From Moniliophthora roreri (taxonomy: Eukaryota; Basidiomycota; Agaricomycetes; Agaricales; Marasmiaceae): 64,000 nucleotides of DNA. The position numbers and the translations under genes are program-made. Shown here in pieces: positions 46,919 through 58,415 of this stretch. Below the pieces are notes generated by a model, which was given only the letters and a program-made list of their open reading frames with translations, had not been told where the DNA came from and ran no database searches. Every line of letters starts with the position of its first letter. Within the stretch, counting starts at the first letter, position 1. Location of the stretch: positions 248,001-312,000 of the forward strand of contig LATX02000200.1 of assembly GCA_001466705.2 (NCBI GenBank). The letters are read 5' to 3'.

Positions 46919-47815
46919 CTTTTGAGCCTCTCGCGTTCAGTGGGATATTTTTCCACTCACTTTTGTTGGCTTATACGTATTTCCCCTCCTGCTCGTAGTA
47001 TTCGCCTGTAGGCCGCTCCTCTGAATACCCTCTTGATGTTGGAAACGGCCGATGCATAGTCCTAACTGGTACAATGCTTGGGCCAGAAAACCGCCCCTCG
47101 AGAAATTTCCTTTTTCGGCTGTCACACTGGCCTAAAGAACAGTACCTGACCTTTCTCGAATCTGTTTCGTCGGGCGAAGGGTTTTGAAAGCCAACTGTAT
47201 TGTACTTGAGGGAACATTTAGGGGATTTTGGGGGATGATAAAGTAGACGTTTTGACACTTGCACGCTGTCAGACTTACAGCCAACGTATTTCACGAGGGA
47301 GGGGTTCAGGGTGGTCCTGAGATGTCCGAGAACACTGAGAGACAGAATATCCATCAACAAAATTCCTCAGAAACGTCCTAAGTAGGCCTTAAGTGTTATC
47401 CTCAAGGTAATTATGTCTATGTCAATGGTCAAGTGTTTTGGGGGCTAGCGCTCATTGTATGACATTCAAGCAAACACGAGGGGTATTTGTACAGTATGTA
47501 TGATAACAAGCATCCCCTATGTACATTTGAAGACGTTGAATGCACTCGAGGGCCACCGACGATATTCGAAGTTGGGACGGTGTTTTCGCGGGCATTGACG
47601 CGCGGGAAAAGTCACGTGCTGCCTGCAGGCAAGGGTGCGTGTGCCCAACAATGACACCGACGACGAACCAACCCGCTACAGTGAGCGGCTCAGCCCGTTC
47701 GCAGGATTTGGATGTGATTTCACCTCTTTACTTGTGTACAAAGGAGACGATTACGACGATTACGACGATTACAGTCGTTTGAACAAAGTCAACACCACCT
47801 AGGACTCATACTGGG
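46919..47815. other. Intergenic, no gene recognised
   Basis: A 129-codon minus-strand frame (46971-47360) has no recognisable motif. A short (GATTAC)-type tandem array lies at about 47751-47776, just before ADA2. Confidence 0.45.
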
Positions 47816-50032
47816 ATGACCATCACTCAGCGTAAGCCGCAGAACAAGCCCGACGATATTCCCAGTACGCCCCCTACCCCTCAAATCTGAATATCTACTG
47901 ATGGAACTCATTCTGCTGCAGTTGTGAACGAACCAGGCGACTTGTACCAATGCGACTCTTGTGCATGTGACCTCACTCATACCATTCGTATCAAGTGCGC
48001 CGATTCAGCATGCGAGGGAGGAGACGGGGTGGATATATGCCCAAGTTGTTTTTGTGCAGGAAAGGAATTTGGGAATCATAAACGCGGTCATGCGTATCGT
48101 GTTATTGTGCGTGTGTCGCGCTTATCTCTCAGGACCGGAAGGCTGATTCTGCCTCAGGAAATCAATTCGTATCCCATTTTCACGGAAGACTGGGGTGCTG
48201 ATGAGTGAGCCGTTCAGTTGCCGTCCCGTTTGGATTGGTCTGACATGCTGTAGGGAACTCCTCCTTGTCAAAGGCATTGCCACGCAGGGCTTTGGGAACT
48301 GGAAGAAGATAGCTGAGGTGGTCGGCACTCGGACGAAGGAGGAGGTTGAGACCCATTACAATTCGACGTACATTGAATCAGCCAACTGGCCATTACCGGT
48401 ATGTCTACCTACCTTACATTATTACCTGTAACTGACGTTTGGCCAGCCTATGGGCAGACACTTCGATGTTGATCCTGAGGAATTCCAAGAACGCAAACGC
48501 CGGCGTATATCTCAAATCAATGCTGCGCCGATCCCTCCACAGAAGCCTACGCCTGTTTCTTTGCCTGGGATACATGAAGTCTCAGGATTTTTTCCCGGTC
48601 GACTCGAATTCGAACATGAATTGGATAATGACGCCGAGGACTTGGTCAAAGACTTGGAATTTGGTGCGGTGTTCGACTATGGGGGCGATGCTATTCCTGA
48701 AGACGAGAATGATCTGGACGTCAAGGCCCGTCTCCGGTGGGAAGAGGAACGCCGGAATGGTGGTCCTTCTAATATGGCTGGCAAAGGAGTATACAATGGC
48801 ATATCAAACGGTATAACACCCAACCATAACTCATCACCTTCGAGACTTCCAGAAGTAAAAAAGGAGCGTCAAAAATCCGATGATGTCCAAATGGGCACTG
48901 CCGAGGGCGAGGATGAGACTGAGGAGGTCACCCAACCGCCACCGATTGAAACGACCGACTCTCTTGCATTCAAGTTCACTTTACTCGAAATGTACTTTCA
49001 GCGTGTTCAGAAGCGGCATGAAGCCAAGACTATTATGTACGATCGCGGACTACTAGAATACAAGAAGGTCGGGTTTGGATTCCATATTTGGTGCAATTTC
49101 GTATCTAATTAATCTTTCAAATAGCTGCAAGCCGCCGACAAGAAGAGGCCTCGAGAGGAAAGGGAGATATTACATCGGCTCAGGCCATTCGCTCGGATGC
49201 AAACTGCTGCTGACTATGAGGTCTTCACCGCTGACATTCTGTGTACGTTCATAGACTTCTGTATTCCCCTCGGCATCGCTGACTCGAGTGTCTCAGACGA
49301 AGCTCTTCTCCGTAAACGAATTAAGGAACTCCAAGAATACCGACGCCTGGGTCTCGTCACAGCTGCCGATATTGAGAAGTATGAAAATGACGTGGCTAAG
49401 CGGGTAAGAGGTGCATTTTCAGCCTTTTTCATCTATCCTCAAGTTCTATTTTCTCATTAGACTCAGGCCAAAACTGCGCCTCGTGAATATCATACATCAG
49501 ACAGACTGCAGCATCGTGCAGGAGGGAGACAGTCTTTGGGGCCAGCGGATGACAGAAGAAGTCACGAGCGCGAGGGTACACCAAAACCGTCTGGCACCGC
49601 ACCCGTCCGCAAACAACGTACGAGTCGTACCTTGAAGAATAGTTCATTGCATTAATACTAACTAAATCAGATCAACCCCTCAATCTCGCTAACAGCCCTT
49701 GCCTTCATCTCCTTACACCCGGCGAACAAACACTCTGCTCTCAGCTGCGTATATTACCCAAACCGTATCTTGTTATTAAAGAGACCTTGGTACGGGAATA
49801 CGCCCGTCGAGGCGGTAAATTACGTCGCCGAGAAGCGAGGGATTTGGTCAAAGTCGATGTCAGCAAAACGGCGAGGGTGTGGGACTTCTTGGTCCAGGCG
49901 GGCTTTTTGAAGATCACACAGGACACGGACACGAATGCGGCCAACACTTCGTCAGTGCAAAATTCTCCGAAACCACCGACCACTACTCCGGCACCGTCGA
50001 TACCGAGTACTGGATGGCAACCACCTCCATGA
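47816..50032 (+). CDS. ADA2: Transcriptional adaptor ADA2
   Basis: Nine exons: 47816-47864, 47922-48106, 48158-48204, 48254-48398, 48447-49067, 49125-49242, 49297-49403, 49461-49617 and 49671-50032, giving 596 residues. A ZZ zinc finger comes first (YQCDSCACDL, CPSCFCAGKEFGNHKRGHAY). A SANT domain follows (DWGADEELLLVKGIATQGFG NWKKIAEVVGTRTKEEVETH). Next is an acidic low-complexity region, then the ADA-box area (LRKRIKELQEYRRLGLVTAA) and a C-terminal SWIRM domain (LVREYARRGGKLRRREARDL onward). ADA2 links the Gcn5 acetyltransferase to Ada3 in SAGA-type complexes and stimulates nucleosomal histone H3 acetylation. The domain order is canonical. The C terminus extends about 35 residues past SWIRM as a Pro/Thr-rich tail. 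The start is the first ATG ahead of the ZZ finger in frame. Confidence 0.95.
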
Positions 50033-50453
50033 CTTTTTTGATCACTGTTGTATTTGGTTGCTGTAATATAATGTATATTTAAAGTTGTCATCATATTGCT
50101 TATTGACCGCACGCATGTATCATACCACCCACTTCCCCGTTGGCACTAATGATATAATTCTATACCCTTCCCGAGACTAGACTTATAACAAGTCCCGCGA
50201 CTCTTCGCGGATTATTTTGAACTACCATCGCCTCAAAAGCCGTCTAACTCCGAATCGGTACGGCGCATGAAACTTATGATTAGGAGAGCTGATCAGTAGT
50301 AAAACCCGTTCTCAGATAGTTCGAGAGTGTGACCATTCCAAGCCTTTCACTTATTATCGAGAGGAAATTGGCAACCCGTACATTAAGATGTGAATCGAAG
50401 TATTCGATCGGACATCTTGTACATATTAACAGATTTTAATACTTTTATTATAC
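50033..50453. other. Convergent intergenic, no gene seen
   Basis: Lies between the 3' ends of ADA2 (plus) and membrane copy 3 (minus). A/T-rich with no motif recognised. Confidence 0.5.
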
Positions 50454-52002
50454 TTAGGGTAAACTGTGCCTCGAACCCGGCTGCTTGATGACACGCTCAG
50501 TATCGTTTGTCATCTCTACTATTTTGTGGATCTGCAACTGAATGGAAGTAGTATCGGGACGCCATGACCTGAGGTACGTATCATTGGGTGCAGTGGTCAT
50601 TTGTGGACTGGGAGAACTGGTTGTGATACTGTGCTGGAAATCAACCCCCAAACCAACGCGAACGATGATGATCGTCGGTGCAATTCCCTACGAAGGGTCA
50701 GACAAGATGGCCTTCCATCATTTGGACTTGGAGTAATGCTTACGATGACTTGTGCAAGTGGGTCCCACGAGAGGAACTGACAAGTCCGTTAGCGAATGTA
50801 GAGGAGGGAAAGATAGTAATTATTTTACCACAGCGTTTGTCCCCGTACCATACAGAATGGCAGTGAACAACTGGAAGACCGAGCAGATTGCGCCAGATTC
50901 TAGCCTGAATAACAAAGTATGTAAATGTCACCATTGTGAGGCGAAGAGAAAAAACATACACAATTCCTAAAATCCCGCTAACCTGCCTATATGTTCCGAC
51001 GTATTTTCCATCAAATGCACTTTCCACTTCACGACCAGCCCACCAGATGCGACCCGCTATTTCTCGGTCAGTCGTGGTTTGTTTTAAACGGACTGAGGGG
51101 AAACGTGCCAATTAGAACCGTGACCGTGACGTTTGTTGCAAGAGTCATCGAAAACGCAGCAATCACCCAGCTGTAGACTTTCCCAGAGCGATCGTCCTCG
51201 CCGGGACTGATCCGAGTAAGGCCCCAGATACTAATAAATGCGCAGACTAACGTGTATATCAGCGAATGAACACATCGACCAAGTCCAGTCAATAATCTTA
51301 CCAGTCCCGGCAAGTAGAAATGTGGTTGGAAGAACCGCGATCCTCATCCTATAGCCCCATACGGCCCACAGCCGGTAAATCTAGATGAAGAATCTCAATA
51401 CGCGACGGCTATTGGCGACGAGGTGAGCTCGAACTACATACCAGCAATGCATCGGCGACAATGCTAAAAGAAATAACTGGTCATCCCTCACTTGAAAAGC
51501 TGAAGACAGGTTGGCGGAGCTCACCAGAGGGTCGTGAAGATAATTTCTCTGACCACAGCGCTCCAGTCCCAGAGGCGAATATAGTACGCAAGAGCTCCAC
51601 CTGCATGCTCATACTCGACAAAAGCAACGATAGCCCGTGCAAAGTTGACCGTTACGTGACCGGTCGACAATACGTACATTACCGTCGCTGTTCCAAGGAG
51701 GACTTTATTGACTCTGCCGGTTTTCTTGCCAAGGATGAAGATGCACATCACGAATAGGACGGTATACATGCCTAAAAGCCGTTCAATGAGCCGAATGAGA
51801 TACAACAGAAACAGCTTACCCCAAAATGCACTTTCCATCTAAGAGACGAAGAGGTACAAGGTAAGCTATCTTCGTCAGCACGAGAACGAAGAATAATCTT
51901 ACCCATAATGCAGCTAGCTTTGCCTGTCAAATACGTTCACTCAGTAAAAAGTATATCCTCGAAGGAAACGGGGTTCCGTACCTTGAGAATATCCAAGTCC
52001 AT
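50454..52002 (-). CDS. Seven-helix membrane protein, copy 3
   Basis: Same gene structure as the copies near 35 and 38 kb, on the minus strand. It starts MDLDILK (ATG 52000-52002). A 21-nt microexon at 51903-51923 encodes AKLAALW, the next short exon MESAFWG, then MYTVLFVMCIFILG. Later exons give VADALLIYRLWAVWGYRMR, GLTRISPGEDDRSG, ATNVTVTVLI, GRIWWAGREVESAF, LESGAICSVFQLFTAILYG and GIAPTMIIVRVGLGV. The intron in the LI|A codon again has a GC donor (GCACGT). No stop or shift is seen, so it looks functional. It is more diverged than the tandem pair and about 11 kb from them. Function unknown. Confidence 0.85.
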
Positions 52003-52981
52003 GTCGATGCTGGCACGAAGTTGGTGCCCATCCTAAAGCTTCGGGGTTTCAAGGTATTTATTTGCTTGCTGTGATTGTCAACACGGCGGTCACGGACCTT
52101 ACAGAGGTAGAAGAACCTGTTGAGATCATTGCGAGGGTTGGCTGTGCTAATGTCGTCCTGACGCCGGTCCTGTGCGTGTTCAAGTGTTCGCGTTACATCA
52201 ATTGCTTGGTGAAGCACGATCATGAATTTTTCCCAGTATTAAACCATGGACAGTCAGCGATTCCCAATACGCCGAATGTGTTAAAGTGCACATCCATCCG
52301 CCAGACCGTTCTTGAGGCGCAATTCACCTTCCGTGTTGACCGAAAAGGATGGGATGCTCGAGGGCATATTTGGAGTTGAGTCGGATCTCAAGCAGCTATT
52401 GAATGAATGCAAGATTCGGAGACAGCCAACTCCACAGTGACTCTTTGATCGCCTCGAGGAGGGGTTCGACGAGGCTGTGAGGGTGATGAGGTCGGGACGG
52501 TAAAGATTTAAAGTGAGAGGCAATTCTATCCTTGTTTTCTGGAATGATCGGGAGCATTGAACGGGAGATGGGGAGAGCTCGCAGTTGAACGTCGAACGTT
52601 GAGCTACGAAGATCCTGAATGACTCGTGTCCACAGTTTGATGTGACAAGCCCACCATTGGAGGGCTTGCTGCTAGATCGAGTCACACGCCCACCGCATAA
52701 CTTTCAAATGTACAAGAAAAATTGAGGGCAATGCAATGCCAAGAGATGCATGGAGATTCGAGCTCAACGCGTTATTCACCTAGTCGGTTTTCTTGGGTAA
52801 AGGCTTGCATAGGTACCTACACTACTGTACAGATTCGAAATGTTTCTTGCACTGAAGTCATGCCAAAGACAAAGAAGTATCCAAGCGTCTATCGTGCACG
52901 ACTCATGATGCATGACGGCAGGTCATATCACATAGGCCTATTAAAGTAACATACAACGAGACTAGTAATGCAGCAGGGTGA
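52003..52981. other. Intergenic with a decayed coding-like stretch
   Basis: On the minus strand around 52690-52330 a frame reads QWWACHIKLWTRVIQDLRSS, then LLEAIKESLWSWLSPNLAFI and is then stopped by TAG. The Leu/Trp pattern is protein-like, but the frame has two in-frame stops and no family I recognise. It may be a gene relic or chance. Confidence 0.3.
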
Positions 52982-53528
52982 TTACTCCTCCTCCTCGTCA
53001 TCACCGGCGTTACTGTAACCAAATGTTAGTTGGTAGAACAGAGATTGAGATCAGGAAAGAGAGAACATACATGTTGTAGAACTTGAGTTGATAGTTGTCC
53101 TTGGACGAAGCGACGACACGTATCCAATCCCTGAGCTGGTTCTTCTTCAAGAACTTTTTGGTGAGATACTTGAGGTATCGCTTGGAGAAGGGGATGTTGG
53201 AAGTAACGGTGATTTTATTTTGGCCTATAGTGAGATTCAGTGCCGGGAGGAAAATACGAACAAAAAGTGAAGCGCACCATCCCTAGTAATCTTGACTGCA
53301 TCTCCAAGCTGCCCAGCCTTTCCCTCAACCTTGATTCTGTCGTGCAAGAATTTTTCAAAGTCAGCCCCGTCGAAAACACCGTCTGAAGCGGGTTTCGAGT
53401 AGTCGATGATAAATTTGTGTTTGGGGGCGACTTTTCCTGCGGCGGCCTTGGGCTAGATAAAGAGAACACATGACATGAGCCTACTGAGAAGATAACTCAG
53501 CAAAGCGCTGCCAGAGTATACTGACCAT
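52982..53528 (-). CDS. RPL22: Large-subunit ribosomal protein eL22
   Basis: Four exons: 53526-53528, 53278-53452, 53071-53224 and 52982-53012, giving 120 residues, the usual eL22 size. Exon 1 is just the ATG, followed at once by the intron GTCAGT...CTAG. Core motifs are [56 protein letters not shown] and [20 protein letters not shown], with the acidic tail GDDEEEE typical of the family. It is a cytosolic 60S component that contacts 25S rRNA. The start is fixed because no other in-frame ATG precedes [14 protein letters not shown]. It shares a short promoter with CBF5. Confidence 0.95.
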
Positions 53529-53709
53529 CTTGAAGAGTCTTGAGGAGATGAAGGTTGCTGATCAAAGGAAAAAGATTTTTCGGTCGGTCCGTTGTAGTTG
53601 CGTTGTGGTCAAGAAAATAAAGTTTTTCCCACAGGAGCACATTCGTCGGGAATTGCCGCTCGGCATCTTTCCCCTTCTCGCCTGTCGGAAATTTTTTGGT
53701 TCGAGCGCG
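53529..53709. promoter_or_regulatory. Bidirectional promoter, eL22 / CBF5
   Basis: 181 bp between the two start codons. It holds an AAAAAGATTTTTCGGTCGG block near 53570 and a TTTTTCCCACAGG block near 53625, no clear TATA box. Head-to-head placement of a ribosomal protein gene and an rRNA-modification enzyme suggests co-regulation with ribosome synthesis; this is inferred from layout. Confidence 0.55.
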
Positions 53710-55369
53710 ATGTCGCCTTCGCTCACTCGAGACCAAATCTCCTCAGCCCAAGTTCAAGGAGACTATGCTATAAAACCGGAATCCAAAGTTCCCCAGCTGG
53801 ATACTTCGCAATGGCCTCTTTTACTCAAAAATTATGACAAACTCCTCGTTCGGTCAAGTCATTTTACACCTATACCCAGCGGATGCAGCCCATTGAAGCG
53901 GGATATAACGCAGTATATCAAGTCTGGAGTCATCAACTTGGATAAACCGTCAAATCCGTCTTCGCATGAAGTCGTTGCATGGTTGAGGAGGATTCTACGC
54001 GTCGAAAAGACGGGTCACAGTGGTACACTGGACCCTAAAGTCACCGGGTGTTTGATTGTCTGTATTGACAGAGCAACGAGGCTGGTCAAATCTCAGCAGG
54101 GCGCAGGTACCGTTGGACATGACCATATCTCCAAATTTATGCGTATTCAAATCTTTGCTTTACAGGAAAAGAATACGTCGCTGTCCTACGCCTACACTCC
54201 TCCCTGCCCAACCCAGCTGCCCTTCCACGTGCCCTCCAAACTCTTACCGGAGCCCTCTTCCAGCGTCCTCCACTGATATCTGCTGTGAAACGTCAATTAC
54301 GGATACGAACGATATACGAATCAAAACTTCTCGAATTTGACGAAAAGCGCAACCTTGCCGTGTTTCACGTATCATGCGAGGCGGGAACGTACATTCGTAC
54401 GCTCTGTGTGCATTTAGGGCTGTTACTTGGTGTCGGTGGGCACATGCAGGAGCTGAGACGAGTGAGAAGCGGTGCCTTAAGTGAGAATGATGACATCGTA
54501 ACTATGCACGATGTTTTGGATGCGCAATGGATGTATGATAACACTCGGGATGGTACGTGCCCTGGCTCTTCAGGTTGTTCGACTTACATTGATAATTTCT
54601 CAACTCAGAATCCTATCTCAGACGCGTCATTCGACCGTTGGAATGTCTCCTTGTAGGCTACAAACGAATTGTAGTCAAGGACAGTGCTGTAAACGCCGTG
54701 TGCTACGGTGCCAAACTCATGATTCCCGGTTTATTACGCTACGAGGCAGACATCTCTGTCAACGAGGAAGTCGTCCTCATGACTACCAAGGGTGAAGCCA
54801 TCGCGCTAGCCATTGCTCAAATGTCTACAGTCGAGTTGGCCACCTGCGATCATGGTGTCGTTGCCAAAGTCAAACGGTGTATCATGGAACGGGATACCTA
54901 CCCCAGACGGTGGGGATTAGGTCCTGTGGCGCTGCAAAAGAAGAAGATGGTGAAGGAAGGCAAACTTGGAAAGCACGGCGAGAAGCTGGAAGGTGTTACA
55001 CCTGCAGAGTGGAGTAAGGACTATATAGATTATAATCGGGAGGCAGGATCGTCTACAGTCGTGACACAGACAACTGCCAAGATTGAGACACAAGTCGTCC
55101 AGACTGAAGCAGCCAGTCCGGTGAAGGAAGAGAAGGAAAAGAAACGGAAGCGGAAATCGGAGGCTGCAGATGGAGATGTGACGATGGCAGCTCCTGAAGA
55201 CGAAGACAAGGCGGAGCGGAAGAAACGAAAGAAGGAGGAGAAGAAAGCTGCGAAGGAGGCTGCGAAGGAAGCTGCGGGGGAGGATGAGGACGAGGAAGCT
55301 AGAAAGGAGAGGAAGAGGCTCAAAAAAGAGAAGAAGGCAAAAGAAAAGGCCGAAGCTAATGGAGAGTAA
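53710..55369 (+). CDS. CBF5: H/ACA snoRNP pseudouridine synthase Cbf5 (dyskerin)
   Basis: Three exons: 53710-54106, 54166-54552 and 54609-55369, giving 514 residues. Dyskerin-like N terminus ([20 protein letters not shown]), then the TruB catalytic loop [14 protein letters not shown] with the active-site Asp, [29 protein letters not shown] and [17 protein letters not shown] domain follows ([20 protein letters not shown] ...). The C terminus ends in long Lys/Glu tracts ([22 protein letters not shown]), like the KKE/D tail of yeast Cbf5. It converts uridine to pseudouridine in rRNA and snRNA with Nop10, Nhp2 and Gar1 in the nucleolus. The unspliced upstream frame from 53530 is not needed; the ATG at 53710 precedes the conserved core. 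Confidence 0.97.
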
Positions 55370-55618
55370 TCCTGCCATTGGCCATCTCAGCTTCCCTGTA
55401 TTTACTTGATGTCTTTTGCTCTTTGTATCTAGTTTTGGTAACATGTTCTACTAGCTGCCCATCATGGGCTTCGCATTATTCCCCCAATGGGTGGAGACTG
55501 GTTGAACCCTGACAGTACATGGAGTCAGCACGAGTCATAGTAGTGAAAGAACAAAAAAAAAAGGTATATAGACGTACAGATGCTATGCAGAGGATAAGTG
55601 TAGAATCAAGAAATAAAG

Positions 55619-57181
55619 TTAATCCACCGGGCCAAACGCAATGCTCGCCCCCTTAATAGCTAAGTGTAGGAGCCGTTGATGGAAAGAGGACACCCCTGCG
55701 CCATCAACGTTCATGAACGCGTTCAACTCTTCTTCTTCCAATTGACAAACCCGCTCAAACTGCACGTCACTCTCAATCCCATACAACTTCGTCGCGATTG
55801 GGAGCAGAATCTCAAGCTGCATGGATCTGAGAAACATGAATAGTTTCGGTGAGAAATCTCCGCGCAGCGGGTGTAAAGGACATCGATAGATGGCTTGCAT
55901 CCGACGATCAAACTGTCTGTTAATCAATGTTGTGTACACATACGACAATGCTTAAGGCAACCTACGTCTGCAATGTCTGCTTCAGCAACTTTGGGGTCAG
56001 GACTCTGTGGTAAAGAGGATAATCAGCCATGATAGAAGGCCCATAGGACAGTTATGGACTTACTTGTGTGGTCTTGATGGGTGCGACACTGTCTAATTGC
56101 TGAAGCAGCGTAATTGAGTCCATTCGCCCAAGGCCCAGACCAGCTAGTATCTCTTTTCGATCGGGCTTACTCAGGGAAAGTAAGAGCTCCAGGTGCCCAT
56201 CATGAAAGATCCCGAAGGATATCAGTGATTGAAGCAAGTACTTCATATCAATTCTGGTCAGAAAAGCCTCAAGTTCAATCCGATGTTCAGCTAAGATTTG
56301 CGGGTAACCACCGCAGGAGAAGCATATCTCTGGGTAAGTTTTAACACTGACAGCGCATCTGCGCAAGCATGAACGCGATTGCGAGATGGATGATGACGTT
56401 GGAATCTGCAATCCGTATGAGTACCTTTCAACGAGCATGCCAACGTAAAGCTCACTGGTGATAGGTAATGGGACTCCGATAGTTCTATCTTTACGGACTG
56501 AGACCGCCGAAAGACCATGTTCCTTGAAAACCCTGCGTCAGTGGCAGAATCACGGACATGCGTTTTGCCATCGACAGCTTTTGAGTCATGTGAGGCTTGG
56601 TTATGCAATGAGCCCCTTCTCCTGGTGCTGGCCAGCTTTCCCTCGTCGTTGTAGCCAAGTTTTCGTACGTGTGGAGGCGCTCGACCGATCCAGATGTACT
56701 TCATTCTGACCGGTGCTGCTGTTGTTCTGGCCGAGGTGGCCTTTGATGTTGCTGAAGCGTTTTTCCATCGCTTAAACGAAGTCCACGCACGGTAATAGGC
56801 CTCGACTGGCCATGAATTTATACACGTTTTCAGTTCAGGGAAGCTCACCGCGACCTAAAGGAAAACTGTCAGCTAAGCGTCGAACTTGGATACTGGAGAG
56901 AATTTACCAGGTGGACCACTTCCCTCCAAAGCATTGTATCATGTTCTTGATGTTTGCGGTGGGTGTCTGGTAGCTTCTCCTTTGCCACATCTCGTACACA
57001 TTTCTGCCAGTTGGGATTGTTAGTATGAAAGACGGATACTGTAAACACGATAGTTGCTTACTTTGAATTCCTTGTACCGTTGAATGTTCATGATATTCAT
57101 TTCCGAAAGAAATTCGCCGATCAACTTAGGACTATCTATGCAAGACTTGCAAGTAGGTTTTGGAATCAATTCTTTGACCAT
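55619..57181 (-). CDS. CFSCG/SAM-like family protein, copy 3
   Basis: The best complete member. It starts MVKELIPKPTCKSC (ATG 57179-57181) with first exon to 57062, then KLPDTHRKHQEHDTMLWREV, SFPELKTCINSWPVEAYYRA, a basic variable linker (about 56750-56450), VKTYPEICFSCGGYPQIL, HRIELEAFLTRIDMKYLLQS, FGIFHDGHLELLLSLSK, and finally YRCPLHPLRGDFSPKLFMFL and LEILLPIATKLYGIESDVQF. Part order matches copy 1, intron positions after FK match, and the promoter block is shared. The intron between the linker and the CFSCG part is not resolved. Four conserved Cys (CxxC plus C and H in the last part) could bind a metal, but this is speculative. Family and function unknown. Confidence 0.7.
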
Positions 57182-57234
57182 TTCTGGCGATGAAGATGGG
57201 AGTCAAGAGCGTGAGGAGTTTGGTTTTCAAGGGT

Positions 57235-57283
57235 GCTTTTATACGCATAGTCACGACATAGAATGTTGGAGAATGGTTAAAAA
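57235..57283 (-). promoter_or_regulatory. Shared promoter block of the CFSCG family, copy 3
   Basis: On the minus strand: TTTTTAACCATTCTCCAACA TTCT, ATGTCGTGACTATGCG, then TATAAAAGC, about 55 bp before the ATG at 57181. The 19-mer AACCATTCTCCAACATTCT is identical to that of copy 1 although the proteins have diverged strongly. Confidence 0.7.
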
Positions 57284-57388
57284 ATCAACCAAGAGAGTCC
57301 CGTTCTGGATTGTTCGTTGACTATACATGGCGCGGATAAACAAGCTGATGCCCAGGAGCATTTGCGGGCGCTTAATTCACATCCACTA

Positions 57389-58106
57389 ATGTCAGCGACC
57401 CCATCATCACCTCCTAGTCGACGAATATCTTCAATTCCTCGCCCTCCACCATCTCCCCTGAGGTCAACTTCACCACTTTCACAGCTAACAAACCCTTCCC
57501 CCGGAAGTAGTGCAGTACCGTCTCGACGCGCAACCCCTACTACACCTCCTACAAAAACTCGCGCTCGGGATTTGCTCAGGAAGCATTATGGATTAGGTGT
57601 CGGTCCTCCACCTCCGCTGCCAGGAAAGCCGAATGACCCGATGAATCTGGGTGAGTACCACCCTAAGTGATTGACTTCTATGTCTCAACGGCCTACAGAT
57701 TCACCGGCTTTCGACGCAAAAGCTTATTATGAACAGCTCATCACGACCTCGTCTCTTCCCATGTTACTGAAGCACGAGAATGAGATTCTCTCAGGTCCGT
57801 GCTGGCGAATCATTGATTACCATCTTAACTCACTTTATCGTTAGAAATCCGAGAGCTTGATAGTGAACGACAGTCACTTGTCTACAATCATCATCATGAG
57901 TTGATAGCTGCCAGCGATACCATTGCAACAGTGAGTCGGCTATGTCGTGGGTCTTTTACTCTGGTACTCATTTCCTATAGATGAAAACGCGGGCCGAAGG
58001 TCTTGATGCTGACCTCGACCTCCTCAAAGCTGCCTTTTCAGAAATATCACGTCTGGCAAATGAAGTCGCTATAGAAGAAGACGCAAACTCAGGAACACGC
58101 TCATGA
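57389..58106 (+). CDS. VPS51: GARP complex subunit Vps51
   Basis: Four exons: 57389-57650, 57699-57794, 57845-57930 and 57981-58106, giving 189 residues. After a Ser/Pro-rich disordered N terminus comes the family signature: RDLLRKHYGLG, NLDSPAFDAKAYYEQLITTS, MLLKHENEILSEIRELDSER, QSLVYNHHHELIAASDTIAT and MKTRAEGLDADL. Vps51 holds together the GARP tether (Vps51-54) that captures endosome-derived vesicles at the late Golgi. The protein stops soon after the helical signature, as in budding yeast (about 160 residues), rather than continuing as in the roughly 780-residue animal form. It overlaps no neighbour; the divergent CFSCG copy 3 starts 207 bp upstream. Confidence 0.9.
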
Positions 58107-58415
58107 GCACACGCGGTGACATGTTGGAGCCATGAATTGCTTGAGTCACGCTTCTGCTCATCCGATTCGAGGGCCTCTCGCGAAGGAATCTGAACAATTG
58201 GCCATCATAATTACGGACTCTATACCGGCGGATTGTGCGATTTACCCTAAATATTAGAACCATTGTCCCCAAGGTACCATAGAATACAGTATTGTTAATA
58301 CATATGCCTAGCAGCCCGATAGCCCGACAATAAAGGTGTTGTAAGGTTTCATAAATGATAGCCATAAATGGGCTGGCACTTTTAGTTTTAGATGAATACA
58401 TACTTCCGACCCGAT
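58107..58415. other. Convergent intergenic, no gene seen
   Basis: Between the VPS51 stop and the DnaJ stop on the other strand. No motif recognised; it must hold both 3' ends. Confidence 0.5.

Noticed and set aside
54917..55444. 175-codon minus-strand frame opposite the CBF5 tail
   Set aside because: Antisense of the Lys/Glu tract, giving Leu/Phe/Ser runs; a shadow.
56291..56848. 185-codon frame as a separate gene
   Set aside because: Its first part is the WPVEAYY exon and linker of CFSCG copy 3; its end runs out of frame through the next intron.
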